A DNA stretch of 64,000 nucleotides from positions 2,878,501 through 2,942,500 of the forward strand of contig CP101033.1 of assembly GCA_041319085.1 (NCBI GenBank). The letters are read 5' to 3'. Both the position numbers and the translations under genes were made by a program. Under the pieces are notes generated by a model. The model worked only from the letters and a program-made list of their open reading frames with translations, made no database searches and was not told where the DNA came from. Positions 44,513-52,575 of the stretch are shown piece by piece. The stretch's first letter is position 1. Each line of letters begins with the position of its first letter. The stretch is from Aeromonas veronii. GTDB taxonomy: Bacteria > Pseudomonadota > Gammaproteobacteria > Enterobacterales > Aeromonadaceae.

Positions 44513-45894
44513 TGACGTTTCATCTGCTGCGCCCCATCAAGATGATCCGCAGATCCCTGCACATCAAACTGCTGCTTAGCTCGCTGCTGGTCATCGCGCT
44601 GATCATGGGGTTTGCCGTCTACGCCCTCTACCTCGGCCATATCGAGGAGCAGAGCCAGAAGGCCAGCGCCCGGATGCAGGAGAACCTGGCCAAGCTGTTC
44701 TCCTCTACCAAGCCAGTCAACAGCGAAGCCACCGAGATCGGGCGCATTTCCCGTCAGGTCAGTAACAGCAATCTCGATACCCTGATCTGCCGCGCCGATG
44801 GCGAACTGATCTGGTCGAGCCTCAATATGCCGGAGGTAATCAGCGCCAAGCCGACCATCTGCGGCGATCTGATGAGATATCTGGGAGGGATGGATCTCGA
44901 CTACTTCTTCAAGAAGCACACCATCAAGAACGGCGAGAGCTACTTTGTCTACAGCCTGCGGTTTATCCGCAACCCCGGCAGCGGCACCACCGCCTACTAC
45001 GTGGTGATGATCGACTCGGCCAAACGCTACCACGAAGAGTCCCGCACCTATCTCTACCAGACCGCCAAACAGGCGCTGCTCGCCTATTTACTGCTGGCCG
45101 GGTTGCTGCTGCTCACCACCTTCTGGAGCCTCAGCTCCCTGCGCACCATCGCCCGCCAGATCGACGACATCCGGGCCGGCAAGCGGGATGACCTCTCGAG
45201 CGATGTTGAGCGGGAACTGGCCCCGCTGACCGACTCCATCAACCAGTTGCTGGAGAACGAACGCCAGCAGACCCAGCGCTACCAGCACGCCCTCAACGAT
45301 CTCGCCCACAGCCTGAAAACCCGGCTGGCGCTGATCCAGATCACCACCCGCGAAGTGAAGCTGGGGCGGGAGATCCACGACAACATCAACGAGCAGATCC
45401 TCACCATGGATCAAATGATCCAGTACCAGCTCAGACGCGCCGTCACCGGCCGCCAGCGTCTCGCCAGCAAGGGCACCGAGCCGGTGCCGCTGATTGAAAA
45501 ACTGCTGGCCAGCCTGACCAAGGTCTATCGTCACAAGAAGCTGCAAACCCACTTCAAGTTCGATGATGACGCCATTTTTCACGGCGAACAGGGCGACCTG
45601 ATGGAGTTGATGGGAAACCTGCTCGACAACGCCTGCAAGTTTGCCATCAGCGAAGTGAAGGTAACGGTGCGCAGCCATCTCGAACGGCTGCGCATCGAAG
45701 TGGAAGATGATGGCCCGGGTATCGACCCGGCCAAATCGGAGCAGATCTTCCAGCGCGGCGTGCGGGCTGACAGCTCGCCCGGTCAGGGCATCGGACTGGC
45801 TGTAGTCACCGAGATTGTCCACAGCTACGGTGGCCAGATCCGGGTCGATGAATCCCCCCTCGGCGGCGCCCGCTTTACCCTGGACCTGCCCTGA
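44512..45894 (+). CDS. phoQ: Sensor histidine kinase PhoQ
   Basis: A 460-residue membrane kinase expected to sense divalent cations or cationic peptides and phosphorylate PhoP. TM1 covers about residues 18-41, the periplasmic sensor 42-185, TM2 188-208, then HAMP. The H-box reads LNDLAHSLKTRLALIQ with His266; PhoQ kinases normally have proline where Arg271 stands here. The ATPase domain has NLLDNACKFA, EVEDDGPGID and GQGIGLAVV. It overlaps phoP by one base. The periplasmic part has cysteines at 93 and 117. Confidence 0.87.
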   Translation: MTFHLLRPIKMIRRSLHIKLLLSSLLVIALIMGFAVYALYLGHIEEQSQKASARMQENLAKLFSSTKPVNSEATEIGRISRQVSNSNLDTLICRADGELIWSSLNMPEVISAKPTICGDLMRYLGGMDLDYFFKKHTIKNGESYFVYSLRFIRNPGSGTTAYYVVMIDSAKRYHEESRTYLYQTAKQALLAYLLLAGLLLLTTFWSLSSLRTIARQIDDIRAGKRDDLSSDVERELAPLTDSINQLLENERQQTQRYQHALNDLAHSLKTRLALIQITTREVKLGREIHDNINEQILTMDQMIQYQLRRAVTGRQRLASKGTEPVPLIEKLLASLTKVYRHKKLQTHFKFDDDAIFHGEQGDLMELMGNLLDNACKFAISEVKVTVRSHLERLRIEVEDDGPGIDPAKSEQIFQRGVRADSSPGQGIGLAVVTEIVHSYGGQIRVDESPLGGARFTLDLP

Positions 45895-46032
45895 GCGGTA
45901 TTGTCTGCGCAGCCTTATTGGCAGTATCTTTAGCGGCAGTCAATTGAAAAAAGAGCTGAAAAAGCTTGGTTTTGAGCTGACGTGATCGCCAAACAAAACC
46001 GCCTCGTCCACAGCCATGACCATCCATAAATG

Positions 46033-46062
46033 ACAAAACACCGCCAACTGGCGGTGTTTTGT
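46033..46062. terminator. Bidirectional terminator after phoQ
   Basis: AAAACACCGCC and GGCGGTGTTTT pair around AACT, with U-tracts possible in both directions. It lies between phoQ and the convergent DUF805 gene. Confidence 0.88.
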
Positions 46063-46092
46063 TATAGCCATAAAGCAGCAATGCCATCCCTT

Positions 46093-46434
46093 TTACAGCA
46101 ACGCCTCACCATAACGGTTGGCTTCATTAGAGCCTTTTTGCAATTTAATCAGTAGCAACCAAATAAATCCGATGATAGGTAATGCAGCGATCAGCAAATA
46201 CCAACCGTTACGATTAGTATCATGTATCCGACGCACAGCCACAGCTGCACAGGGAATAATAGTCAGCAAGCCATATACGCCAAGCTCATAATTTATATGA
46301 TCCGGGGAGTTGAACGCCAGTGTTAAAATGACAGCGATCACGGTATGAAACAGCAAGAACATAAAGTATTCTTGGCGTGATGCACGCCCGTGGAAATTAA
46401 AGTAGTTTTTGAATGCTTTAAAGTACCAATTCAT
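46093..46434 (-). CDS. DUF805 membrane protein
   Basis: A 113-residue protein. The N-terminus MNWYFKAFKNYFNFHGRASR, the motif AVRRIHDTNRNGWYLLI and at least three hydrophobic segments are typical of DUF805 (YhaH-like) inner-membrane proteins of unknown function. ATG 46434 is chosen; a GTG one codon upstream is also possible. Base composition is lower in GC than the surrounding genes, like the interval that follows. Confidence 0.85.
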   Translation of the reverse strand: MNWYFKAFKNYFNFHGRASRQEYFMFLLFHTVIAVILTLAFNSPDHINYELGVYGLLTIIPCAAVAVRRIHDTNRNGWYLLIAALPIIGFIWLLLIKLQKGSNEANRYGEALL

Positions 46435-46967
46435 CACACACCTCTACATTTACATTATTACATTAGGTTAAATTCGTTGTTGTGCCAATTCGATGTCACG
46501 ATTGGCTGGAACAGCTCAACAATATCCAATAGTTTGAGTCATGCCAACACAATGAAAATTATTAAAATATATTAAAGCTAAAAAAATATCAAAACGCTGA
46601 GGGAGGATTAGTAACATTAACGAAACAAATGCGCAAAAAAAGATCAACGGACATAAAGACACGCCTGAACCAAGGAGCATGCATAAGGTCGCGTGTAAAT
46701 CCAATTGGCAAACCTGTTTTGCCTGGTCAAAAAACGCTCACAAAATTGCCATCCCCCCCTAATCTGCGAGCATCACAACACGAGGAACGATTGGCCATCT
46801 TATCGACAAAAATGCTTCAAAAGCCCGACACGCCGCCAGCATAATCATGATTTAATTTTTTAATGGTTTTTAATAATTGTTTTTGGTTGGCATCTAACTA
46901 GACCGGCCAGTTACGCTTCAGGTCAGAACAGAACGTTCCACATAACAGATGCCAAACAGGTGAGAAT
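46435..46967. other. AT-rich noncoding interval
   Basis: About 530 bases with clearly lower GC than the window average and no recognisable gene on either strand. An inverted pair TTGGCATCT (46887-46895) and AGATGCCAA (46947-46955) flanks the presumed promoter of the downstream lipoprotein gene. The composition change could mark the edge of an acquired segment. Confidence 0.5.
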
Positions 46968-47360
46968 ATGAAAAAAAGTTTAGCCGTGCTTGTTACCATG
47001 ACCTTGCTGACCACTGGTTGCTCGGATATCAGCACTCGTGATGCCTTGATTGGTGCAACTGCATTGGGTGCTGCCGGTGCGATCGGTTATTATGCCGGGC
47101 ATCATAAAAAATCTGGGAGAGCGAACGGCTCAGCACAATTCGATCAGCAAGATCTGATCGGTGTACGTGAAAGCCAAGCTAATGAAGAATTACAGGATCA
47201 TGGCTTTCATATGGTCGATGGCTGGCAGAATGACAATGGTAACCATGCATCTTTTTCCATCTGGTATAACAACGACTCTCAGCAGTGCTTGCAGCTGAAA
47301 AGTGTTCATGGCGACATAAAAAATGCGTCTAACACCAGTAATGAAAATTGTCACGCTTAA
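46968..47360 (+). CDS. Small lipoprotein with WYN/QC domain (paralogue 1)
   Basis: A 130-residue protein I cannot name. A lipoprotein signal ends at TTGC (lipid Cys18), followed by a glycine-rich helix (DALIGATALGAAGAIGYYAG) like the glycine-zipper region of small outer-membrane lipoproteins. The C-terminal half, about residues 64-129, shares the pattern A-x-x-EL-x-D-x-GF ... WYN or WWN ... QC-x-x-L ... HG ... C with the next gene product. An AGGTGAG site precedes ATG 46968. It probably forms a transcription unit with the next gene, 35 bases downstream. Confidence 0.7.
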   Translation: MKKSLAVLVTMTLLTTGCSDISTRDALIGATALGAAGAIGYYAGHHKKSGRANGSAQFDQQDLIGVRESQANEELQDHGFHMVDGWQNDNGNHASFSIWYNNDSQQCLQLKSVHGDIKNASNTSNENCHA

Positions 47361-47395
47361 TTGACAACCATATTATCAATTTCAGGAGTTATCCT

Positions 47396-47935
47396 ATGAA
47401 AAAGACCTACAAAAAATTTCTTGCTGCAGCAATTTTACTGAATGTTTCTGGTTGCACATTATCCGTGATGGCCGCCGAAACTGCCGACCTTAATTATCAG
47501 GATATTGGTTGGGCCAAACAGGAGCTGAGCGATCGTGGTTTTGTTAAAGGTGCTGCGCCCAGCAGTGCCACTGAATATTGGTGGAACGGGCAAGAACAAC
47601 AGTGCATCCGCCTCGCGATCAAACATGGCAAGGTCAATGACATCACTGACGAACAACGTGATGAGTGTGGCGCTGTCGCACAACGCTCTCACTCTTCACA
47701 CTCTTCACACTCTCGCTATGACGACAGCAAACCGCAACTTGCAGTCAACCAGATGCCTAGCTACTGCCTGAATTTTGCAGCTGAAGACATGGGAAAAGAC
47801 AAGGATGATGTCAGCACCCTGCCTGCCGAAAAAAGCCATGGCAAATACGTGGTGCCAGGGCAGAGTGACGATGTTTTCTTCGAGTGTACCTTTAGCAGAG
47901 ATGGCTCTTTCCTGGGTATGAACATCAAGCGTTAA
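47396..47935 (+). CDS. Small exported protein with WWN/QC domain and His-rich repeat (paralogue 2)
   Basis: A 179-residue exported protein of unknown function. The signal (MKKTYKKFLAAAILLNVSGC) offers a lipobox at Cys20, though a signal-peptidase-I site after VMA is also possible. Residues about 35-95 (IGWAKQELSDRGFV, YWWNGQEQQC, HGKVNDI) form the domain shared with the preceding lipoprotein. A tract SHSSHSSHS encoded by a 9-base repeat follows, then a second conserved region (YCLNFAAEDMG, DDVFFECTFSRDGSF). CAGGAG precedes ATG 47396. A strong terminator follows. Confidence 0.7.
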   Translation: MKKTYKKFLAAAILLNVSGCTLSVMAAETADLNYQDIGWAKQELSDRGFVKGAAPSSATEYWWNGQEQQCIRLAIKHGKVNDITDEQRDECGAVAQRSHSSHSSHSRYDDSKPQLAVNQMPSYCLNFAAEDMGKDKDDVSTLPAEKSHGKYVVPGQSDDVFFECTFSRDGSFLGMNIKR

Positions 47936-47955
47936 CCTACCCTCTTCCTCTGCTC

Positions 47956-47989
47956 AAGGCAGGAGTCTGTTGTGACGACTCCTGCCTTT
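47956..47989 (+). terminator. Terminator after the paired exported proteins
   Basis: A 12-bp perfect stem, AAGGCAGGAGTC (47956-47967) with GACTCCTGCCTT (47977-47988); the tail is short (TTTACT). Confidence 0.75.
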
Positions 47990-48116
47990 ACTCAATATCA
48001 GCCACCACAGAAGTCTGTCAGGTGCATCTATCCCTTGACAAAAAAGAGTGCTCTCAGTCAGAGTTCACCACCAAGTTGGCCTTCAACACCCTGACTCTCG
48101 AGACGCTCACCACGCC

Positions 48117-48830
48117 ATGCTTCCGGATCACCATTCCCATTTGCACTCTTTCGGCCGATTCGTGCTGGACACCAAACAACTTACGCTCACTCGTATGCAA
48201 GATAGCGAGCCATCGGTCATTCGCGTCTCTGCTGCTGAAGCACGTCTCCTGCATTACTTTCTCACTCATACAGGCACCTTGCTCAACAAAGAATCGCTGC
48301 TACAAACCGGCTGGTTGGGTCGCCCGGTCAGCGCCAGTTCACTGCCGGTCGCCATCGCAAACCTGCGCCGCTATCTCGATACGCCAGAACAAGAGGTGGT
48401 GATCAGAACCTTGCCACGACAAGGCTATCTATTCATGCTTGCCCCCGGCGCTGGCGCTGCACAAGATGCCGAGCGGCCCCTGCCGCAGGATCTGAGTGAA
48501 GAAGAGGCTGCAGCCACCCCCGTCATGTCGACCGCTGATGACACAACCTATCCGTTATCTGACACGCCCCCCGGGGAGCCAAAACCGATCCCACTGTCGA
48601 CTTGGCAGCAAAATCTGATGCTGGCCATGATGGGGGGATTTGTCCTCTTGCTACTGCTGACCGGTATTTATTTGAGCACCACCTGGGTCTCGGTTAAATG
48701 CGAATCGGCCGGAGAAGGGATCCTCTGTCATACCCAGAAGCCAGTCAGTCAACTGCCAACCCCAAAGCAGGGAGAGATCTGGCTGATGGTGGGTGACGAG
48801 CAGGCAAAATTTCAGGAGAAACAGCGATGA
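48117..48830 (+). CDS. Membrane-anchored winged-helix regulator (ToxR/CadC-like)
   Basis: A 237-residue transcription factor. Residues about 10-108 form an OmpR-type winged helix (FGRFVLDTKQLTLTR, EARLLHYFLTHTGTLLNKESLL, ANLRRYLDTP, IRTLPRQGYLFML) with no receiver domain. A proline- and acid-rich linker (110-160) leads to one membrane helix (about 167-187) and a short periplasmic tail with Cys195 and Cys204. This is the layout of ToxR, TcpP and PsaE, which bind DNA from the inner membrane. It overlaps the next gene by four bases (ATGA). ATG 48117 is the most sensible start. Its targets are unknown; the exported protein genes upstream are candidates. Confidence 0.8.
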   Translation: MLPDHHSHLHSFGRFVLDTKQLTLTRMQDSEPSVIRVSAAEARLLHYFLTHTGTLLNKESLLQTGWLGRPVSASSLPVAIANLRRYLDTPEQEVVIRTLPRQGYLFMLAPGAGAAQDAERPLPQDLSEEEAAATPVMSTADDTTYPLSDTPPGEPKPIPLSTWQQNLMLAMMGGFVLLLLLTGIYLSTTWVSVKCESAGEGILCHTQKPVSQLPTPKQGEIWLMVGDEQAKFQEKQR

Positions 48831-49306
48831 AACGTAGCATATTGACGCGACTACTCTATGTGTCGAGCTCGCTGGGGATGCTGCTGGTCTCACTGATACT
48901 GCTAAATAGTCTGGGTTGTGACTACGAAATGCGTCTGTCGTCCAAAGCCGCTGATTATTATGCCGTTTGCCGAGCGGGCAAATTTACCGTCATCGAACGC
49001 GAACACAGCACCAAAGCGACCTGGATGGTCACGGCATATCAGGCTGTGGTCGGTAGCCAGCTCATTTTCTTCGTCACTGAACGTTCTCAGATTGAAGCCC
49101 CACAGACAAAATCGCCTTTGAATGACCTTAACGAGATGCAGGGCAGCTTCACCATGCCCCTTAACTATGGCTGGAAGAAGTTGACCCCCAACCAGATAGC
49201 CATTTTTCAACACTCACCTCACCCGGAAATACTGCAGGGCCATTTTGAAGGTTCACTGGATTTCTACCACAGGTTCTGGCCTTCCGCGCCAGTGAAAGCA
49301 CAGTAA
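48827..49306 (+). CDS. Small membrane-anchored periplasmic partner of the ToxR-like regulator
   Basis: A 159-residue protein without a recognised family. One N-terminal hydrophobic helix (about residues 9-29, SSSLGMLLVSLILLNSLG) is followed by a periplasmic domain of ~130 residues with Cys31 and Cys48 and strands such as KFTVIERE and QLIFFVTER. Its start overlaps the regulator stop by four bases. Size, topology and coupling resemble ToxS, TcpH and PsaF, which stabilise their paired membrane regulator; that role is inferred from context only. Confidence 0.72.
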   Translation: MKRSILTRLLYVSSSLGMLLVSLILLNSLGCDYEMRLSSKAADYYAVCRAGKFTVIEREHSTKATWMVTAYQAVVGSQLIFFVTERSQIEAPQTKSPLNDLNEMQGSFTMPLNYGWKKLTPNQIAIFQHSPHPEILQGHFEGSLDFYHRFWPSAPVKAQ

Positions 49307-49323
49307 ATCCCCACTCCATACCC

Positions 49324-49349
49324 GGCCCTCCAAGATAGAAAGGAGGGCC
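49324..49349 (+). terminator. Hairpin after the ToxS-like gene
   Basis: An 8-bp perfect stem with a ten-base loop, 17 bases after the stop. There is no T-tract, so it may act as a weak terminator or 3'-end protector. Confidence 0.45.
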
Positions 49350-49746
49350 TATCACCTCTTGTGCGACAGGAAGAGTGAGCGCTGAGTGGAGAGGAATATG
49401 ATGTGGGCCCACGCTTTTCACGAACGCCGTTATGATCAGTCAGCACGGCCAACCCCCGCCATATCTTGGTTCTAGTGCGGCTCAACCCATTTCTCCACCT
49501 TGTTCTGCTCACGCCTCCCCTCTGACGGCCCCTCGCCTGCCGCCAGCAGGGTCGTTTACGTGCGCTGGCTCACATCCTGTCACCGTTTTCACTTCACAAA
49601 TTTATAGAAAGACGCCCCCCTTCTGCTGAGCGAAAATACGCCGAATGGCCAATGCGCCGCACCACAGACAAACATAAGAAATTGATTTTACTCGCAAATA
49701 AAATAACGAGCGATTCGGTTCGCCCCTATTTCAGTCGCGTTCCAGC

Positions 49747-49766
49747 TTTGCGATCAGGGTCACACT
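49747..49766 (+). promoter_or_regulatory. CRP-like site upstream of PTS gene
   Basis: TGCGA-TCAGGG-TCACA differs from the CRP consensus TGTGA-N6-TCACA at one base. It is 151 bases before the chosen start of the PTS gene, which suits catabolite control of a sugar transporter. Confidence 0.6.
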
Positions 49767-49916
49767 CAAGGTGTTTTGGCACAAAAATCCAGTGATTAGC
49801 ACATTTGTCCGATAGGGCCGGGGCGGGTGAGCCGCGATAATGTTCAGGTCATTTTTATCCAGTACGTCGATACATACTCACGCATAGCTTCCGTCACCGG
49901 AAGCGGGGAGAGCGCC

Positions 49917-51824
49917 ATGATCACCACCTTGATCAATGAACACCTGATCAACCTCGATTTGAAAGCGACACGCAAAGAGGAGGTCTTCACCGAGATGGCC
50001 CGCCTGCTGGTCGCGCAAGGCAAGGTTCGCGACGAGCAGCAGTTCGTCAAGGATCTATGGGCCCGCGAAGAGCTGGACAACACCGGTTTTGAGGAGGGCG
50101 TAGCCCTGCCCCACGCCAAGAGCGCGGCGGTAAGCACCCCGGCGGTCGCCATCGGCATCAGCCGCAACGGCATCGACTACGGCGCCGAAGATGGCAAGCC
50201 GTCCAAGCTGTTCTTCATGATCGCCTCCCCGGCCGGTGGCGCCAACCATCATATCGAGGTGCTGGCCGAGCTCTCCGGCAAGCTGATCGAAGAGGATTTT
50301 ATCGCCAAACTGCTGGCGGCCAAGACCCCGGCCGACGCACTGGCACTGCTGCTCGAGAAGAAAGAGCCACAAGTGGCCACCCCGGCCGCCGACAAGGGGC
50401 TGATCATCGGTGTGACCGGTTGCCCGGCCGGTATCGCCCACACCTATCTGGCGGCCGAGTCGCTGGAACGCGCCGCCAAGGAGCTGGGTTACGAGGTGAA
50501 GGTGGAGACCAACGGCTCCATTGGCGTCAAGAACAGTCCGACAGCGGACGAGATTGCCCGCGCCAGCGCCATCGTGGTCGCCTGTGACAAGCAGGTGGAT
50601 ATGGCCCGCTTCGCTGGCAAGCCGCTGGTCAAAACCAGCGTCAAGGCCCCCATCAAGGATGGCAAGGGTCTGATCGAGCAGGCACTGAAAGCCCCGGCCT
50701 ATGTGGCTGGCAAAGAAGATAAAAAAGGTGAAGAGAAGAGCGCGGGCGGCAGTTCCGATCTCTATCGCTACCTGATGAACGGCGTATCGCACATGATCCC
50801 GTTCGTGGTAACCGGCGGTCTGTTGATTGCGCTGGCGCTGGCCATCGGCGGCAACCCGACCCCGAGCGGCATGCAGATCCCGGAAGGGAGCATGTGGAAC
50901 CAGATCCTCAACGTGGGTGTGGCCGCCTTTACCCTGATGATCCCCATTCTGGCGGGCTATATCGCCTACGCCATCGGTGATCGTCCGGCGCTGGCCCCGG
51001 GCTTTATCGGCGGCTGGATCGCCAACAACGGCAGCTTCTACGGCGCTGACGCCGGGACCGGCTTTATCGGTGCCATCATTGCGGGCCTGCTGGTCGGCTA
51101 TCTGGTCCGCTGGATTGCCACCCGCCAGTACCACAAGATGGTGCAACCGCTGGTGCCGATCCTGATCGCCCCCATCGTCGGCTCCCTCTTTATCGCTGCA
51201 GTATTCATCTTCATTATCGGCGCCCCGATTGCCGACATGATGACCGGCCTCAACGCCATGCTGCTCTCCATGAGCGGTGGCAGCCTGGTGCTGCTGGGTA
51301 TCGTGCTCGGGGGGATGGCCGGTTTTGATATGGGTGGCCCGGTCAACAAGGTGGCCTTCCTGTTCTCGGTCGGCATGATCGCCTCCGGTCAGACCCAGTT
51401 TATGGGTGCCATGGCCTGCGCCATCCCGGCTGCGCCCCTTGGCATGTCGCTGGCGACCGTGCTCGGTCGCAAGCTGGGTATCTTCGATGCCTCTGAAATC
51501 GAAGCGGGCAAAGCCGCCGGTGCCATGGGTCTGGTGGGGATCTCCGAAGGGGCGATTCCGTTCGCCGCCCGTGATCCGCTGGCCGTTATCCCGGCCAACA
51601 TTCTGGGCAGCATGACCGCCGCTGTGATGGCCTTCCTGTTTGGCATCACCAACAGCGTTGCCCACGGTGGCCCCATCGTGGCCCTGCTGGGCGCCGTCAA
51701 CAAGCCGCTGCTGGCGCTGCTCTGCATGGTCTGTGGTGCCATCGTTACCGGCGTGGTGGCGGTTACCCTGAAAAAGCTGCGGGTCAAAAAGAGTGACGAG
51801 GTGACCCTGGCCAAGGCGGCCTGA
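49917..51824 (+). CDS. Fructose-type PTS transporter EIIABC
   Basis: A 635-residue three-domain PTS permease that takes up and phosphorylates a hexose, probably fructose or a related sugar. Domain order is EIIA (phospho-His66 in GVALPHAKS), EIIB (phospho-Cys169 in GVTGCPAGIAHTYLAAE) and EIIC from about residue 280 (DLYRYLMNGVSHMIPFVVTGGLL, GFIGGWIANNGSFYGADAGTGF, GISEGAIPFAARDP). ATG 49917 has GCGGGGAG upstream and starts at the EIIA domain; the open frame reaches back to 49827. No 1-phosphofructokinase or FPr gene is adjacent, which separates it from the standard fruBKA layout. Confidence 0.9.
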   Translation: MITTLINEHLINLDLKATRKEEVFTEMARLLVAQGKVRDEQQFVKDLWAREELDNTGFEEGVALPHAKSAAVSTPAVAIGISRNGIDYGAEDGKPSKLFFMIASPAGGANHHIEVLAELSGKLIEEDFIAKLLAAKTPADALALLLEKKEPQVATPAADKGLIIGVTGCPAGIAHTYLAAESLERAAKELGYEVKVETNGSIGVKNSPTADEIARASAIVVACDKQVDMARFAGKPLVKTSVKAPIKDGKGLIEQALKAPAYVAGKEDKKGEEKSAGGSSDLYRYLMNGVSHMIPFVVTGGLLIALALAIGGNPTPSGMQIPEGSMWNQILNVGVAAFTLMIPILAGYIAYAIGDRPALAPGFIGGWIANNGSFYGADAGTGFIGAIIAGLLVGYLVRWIATRQYHKMVQPLVPILIAPIVGSLFIAAVFIFIIGAPIADMMTGLNAMLLSMSGGSLVLLGIVLGGMAGFDMGGPVNKVAFLFSVGMIASGQTQFMGAMACAIPAAPLGMSLATVLGRKLGIFDASEIEAGKAAGAMGLVGISEGAIPFAARDPLAVIPANILGSMTAAVMAFLFGITNSVAHGGPIVALLGAVNKPLLALLCMVCGAIVTGVVAVTLKKLRVKKSDEVTLAKAA

Positions 51825-51889
51825 TCGTCATCCCGCCAAGCCGCCCCTTGCTCCTACGTTACGGGGCAGTGAGGGGCGACCAGACCGGA

Positions 51890-51920
51890 CGAGGCCACCA
51901 GCAGGTGGCCTCGTTTTTTT
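51890..51920 (+). terminator. Terminator of EIIABC gene
   Basis: CGAGGCCACC and GGTGGCCTCG pair around AGCA, followed by seven T. Confidence 0.92.
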
Positions 51921-52269
51921 GTCGGGTTCGAAAGAGCCTGTCTGCCTCTGCTGTACGACATCGGTTGGTGATCCTCTCCACGCCTCACGGCCGGATCCCG
52001 CCAAAAGAGGACATGTGCTTCCCCCCCAAGGATGGCTCTCACGCCATTTGCAGCGCGCCTCCTTAAAGTCACGCTACCTGATGTTCTTCTCCGCGGCCTG
52101 TATCGCGGTAGCCAAAGAGTGCAAGATCCACCGCATCAAGCGCGAACTGAACGCCGCTCAAGGGGCAGGCATATCCCCATCAAGATCCCACTTTTCATAT
52201 GGACTTTTGGTAAAAGCCCCCCGCGGGCGCTATCTTGTTGCTCCCCCTTGTCAGCATCACAGAGAGCAG
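51921..52269 (+). other. Noncoding interval before the lone EIIB gene
   Basis: About 350 bases between the EIIABC terminator and the EIIB start. An open frame crosses it but has no family features or ribosome site. It must contain the promoter for the EIIB/EIIA pair; I could not place one with confidence. Confidence 0.45.
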
Positions 52270-52575
52270 ATGAAGATCGTCGCCGTCACCGCTTGCCCGA
52301 CCGGTATTGCCCATACCTATATGGCTGCCGATGCCCTGCAAAAAGCCGCCACTGCGCTGGGGCTCAAGATCAAGGTCGAAACACAGGGCGCCATGGGCAT
52401 GGAAAACATGCTGACCGCCCGCGATATTGCCAGCGCCGACCTGGTGCTGATTGCCTCCGATATCGAGATTGAGCAGAAAGAGCGCTTCCTCGGCTGCACC
52501 ATCCATCAGGTGAGACTGGAAACCGTGCTGCTGGATGCCAACGCCGTACTCAAGGCCCTGCCGATCCCGGCCTGA
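52270..52575 (+). CDS. Stand-alone PTS fructose-type EIIB
   Basis: A 101-residue single-domain EIIB with the phospho-cysteine Cys9 in AVTACPTGIAHTYMAADAL and the conserved KIKVETQGAMGMENMLTARDI. It accepts phosphate from an EIIA and passes it to a sugar or another protein. ATG 52270 is preceded by GAGAGCAG. Its stop overlaps the next start (TGATG), so it is coupled to the HPr-like/EIIA protein. No EIIC gene accompanies the pair; the EIIABC protein upstream or a distant EIIC could be the partner. Confidence 0.88.
   Translation: MKIVAVTACPTGIAHTYMAADALQKAATALGLKIKVETQGAMGMENMLTARDIASADLVLIASDIEIEQKERFLGCTIHQVRLETVLLDANAVLKALPIPA

Larger units (their letters stand above)
49307..49916 (+). other. 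Long intergenic region before the fructose-type PTS gene
   Basis: About 610 bases. It begins with a hairpin (GGCCCTCC at 49324-49331 with GGAGGGCC at 49342-49349) that may end the regulator operon. The middle part shows no supported gene. A CRP-like site lies at 49747-49766. A segment rich in A/T at 49678-49715 could hold the promoter. Confidence 0.5.

Noticed and set aside
46629..46844. Possible 71-residue gene in the AT-rich gap before the lipoprotein gene
   Set aside because: No ribosome site, no hydrophobic or domain pattern, and strong basic bias expected by chance.
49640..49730. Cra/FruR operator before the PTS gene
   Set aside because: I looked for a TGAAWCGNTTCA-like palindrome; fragments such as GAGCGATTCGG are too poor to call.
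50055..51665. 536-codon minus-strand open frame opposite the PTS EIIABC gene
   Set aside because: The plus strand shows intact EIIA, EIIB and EIIC motifs; the antisense product is His/Gln/Gly-rich noise.
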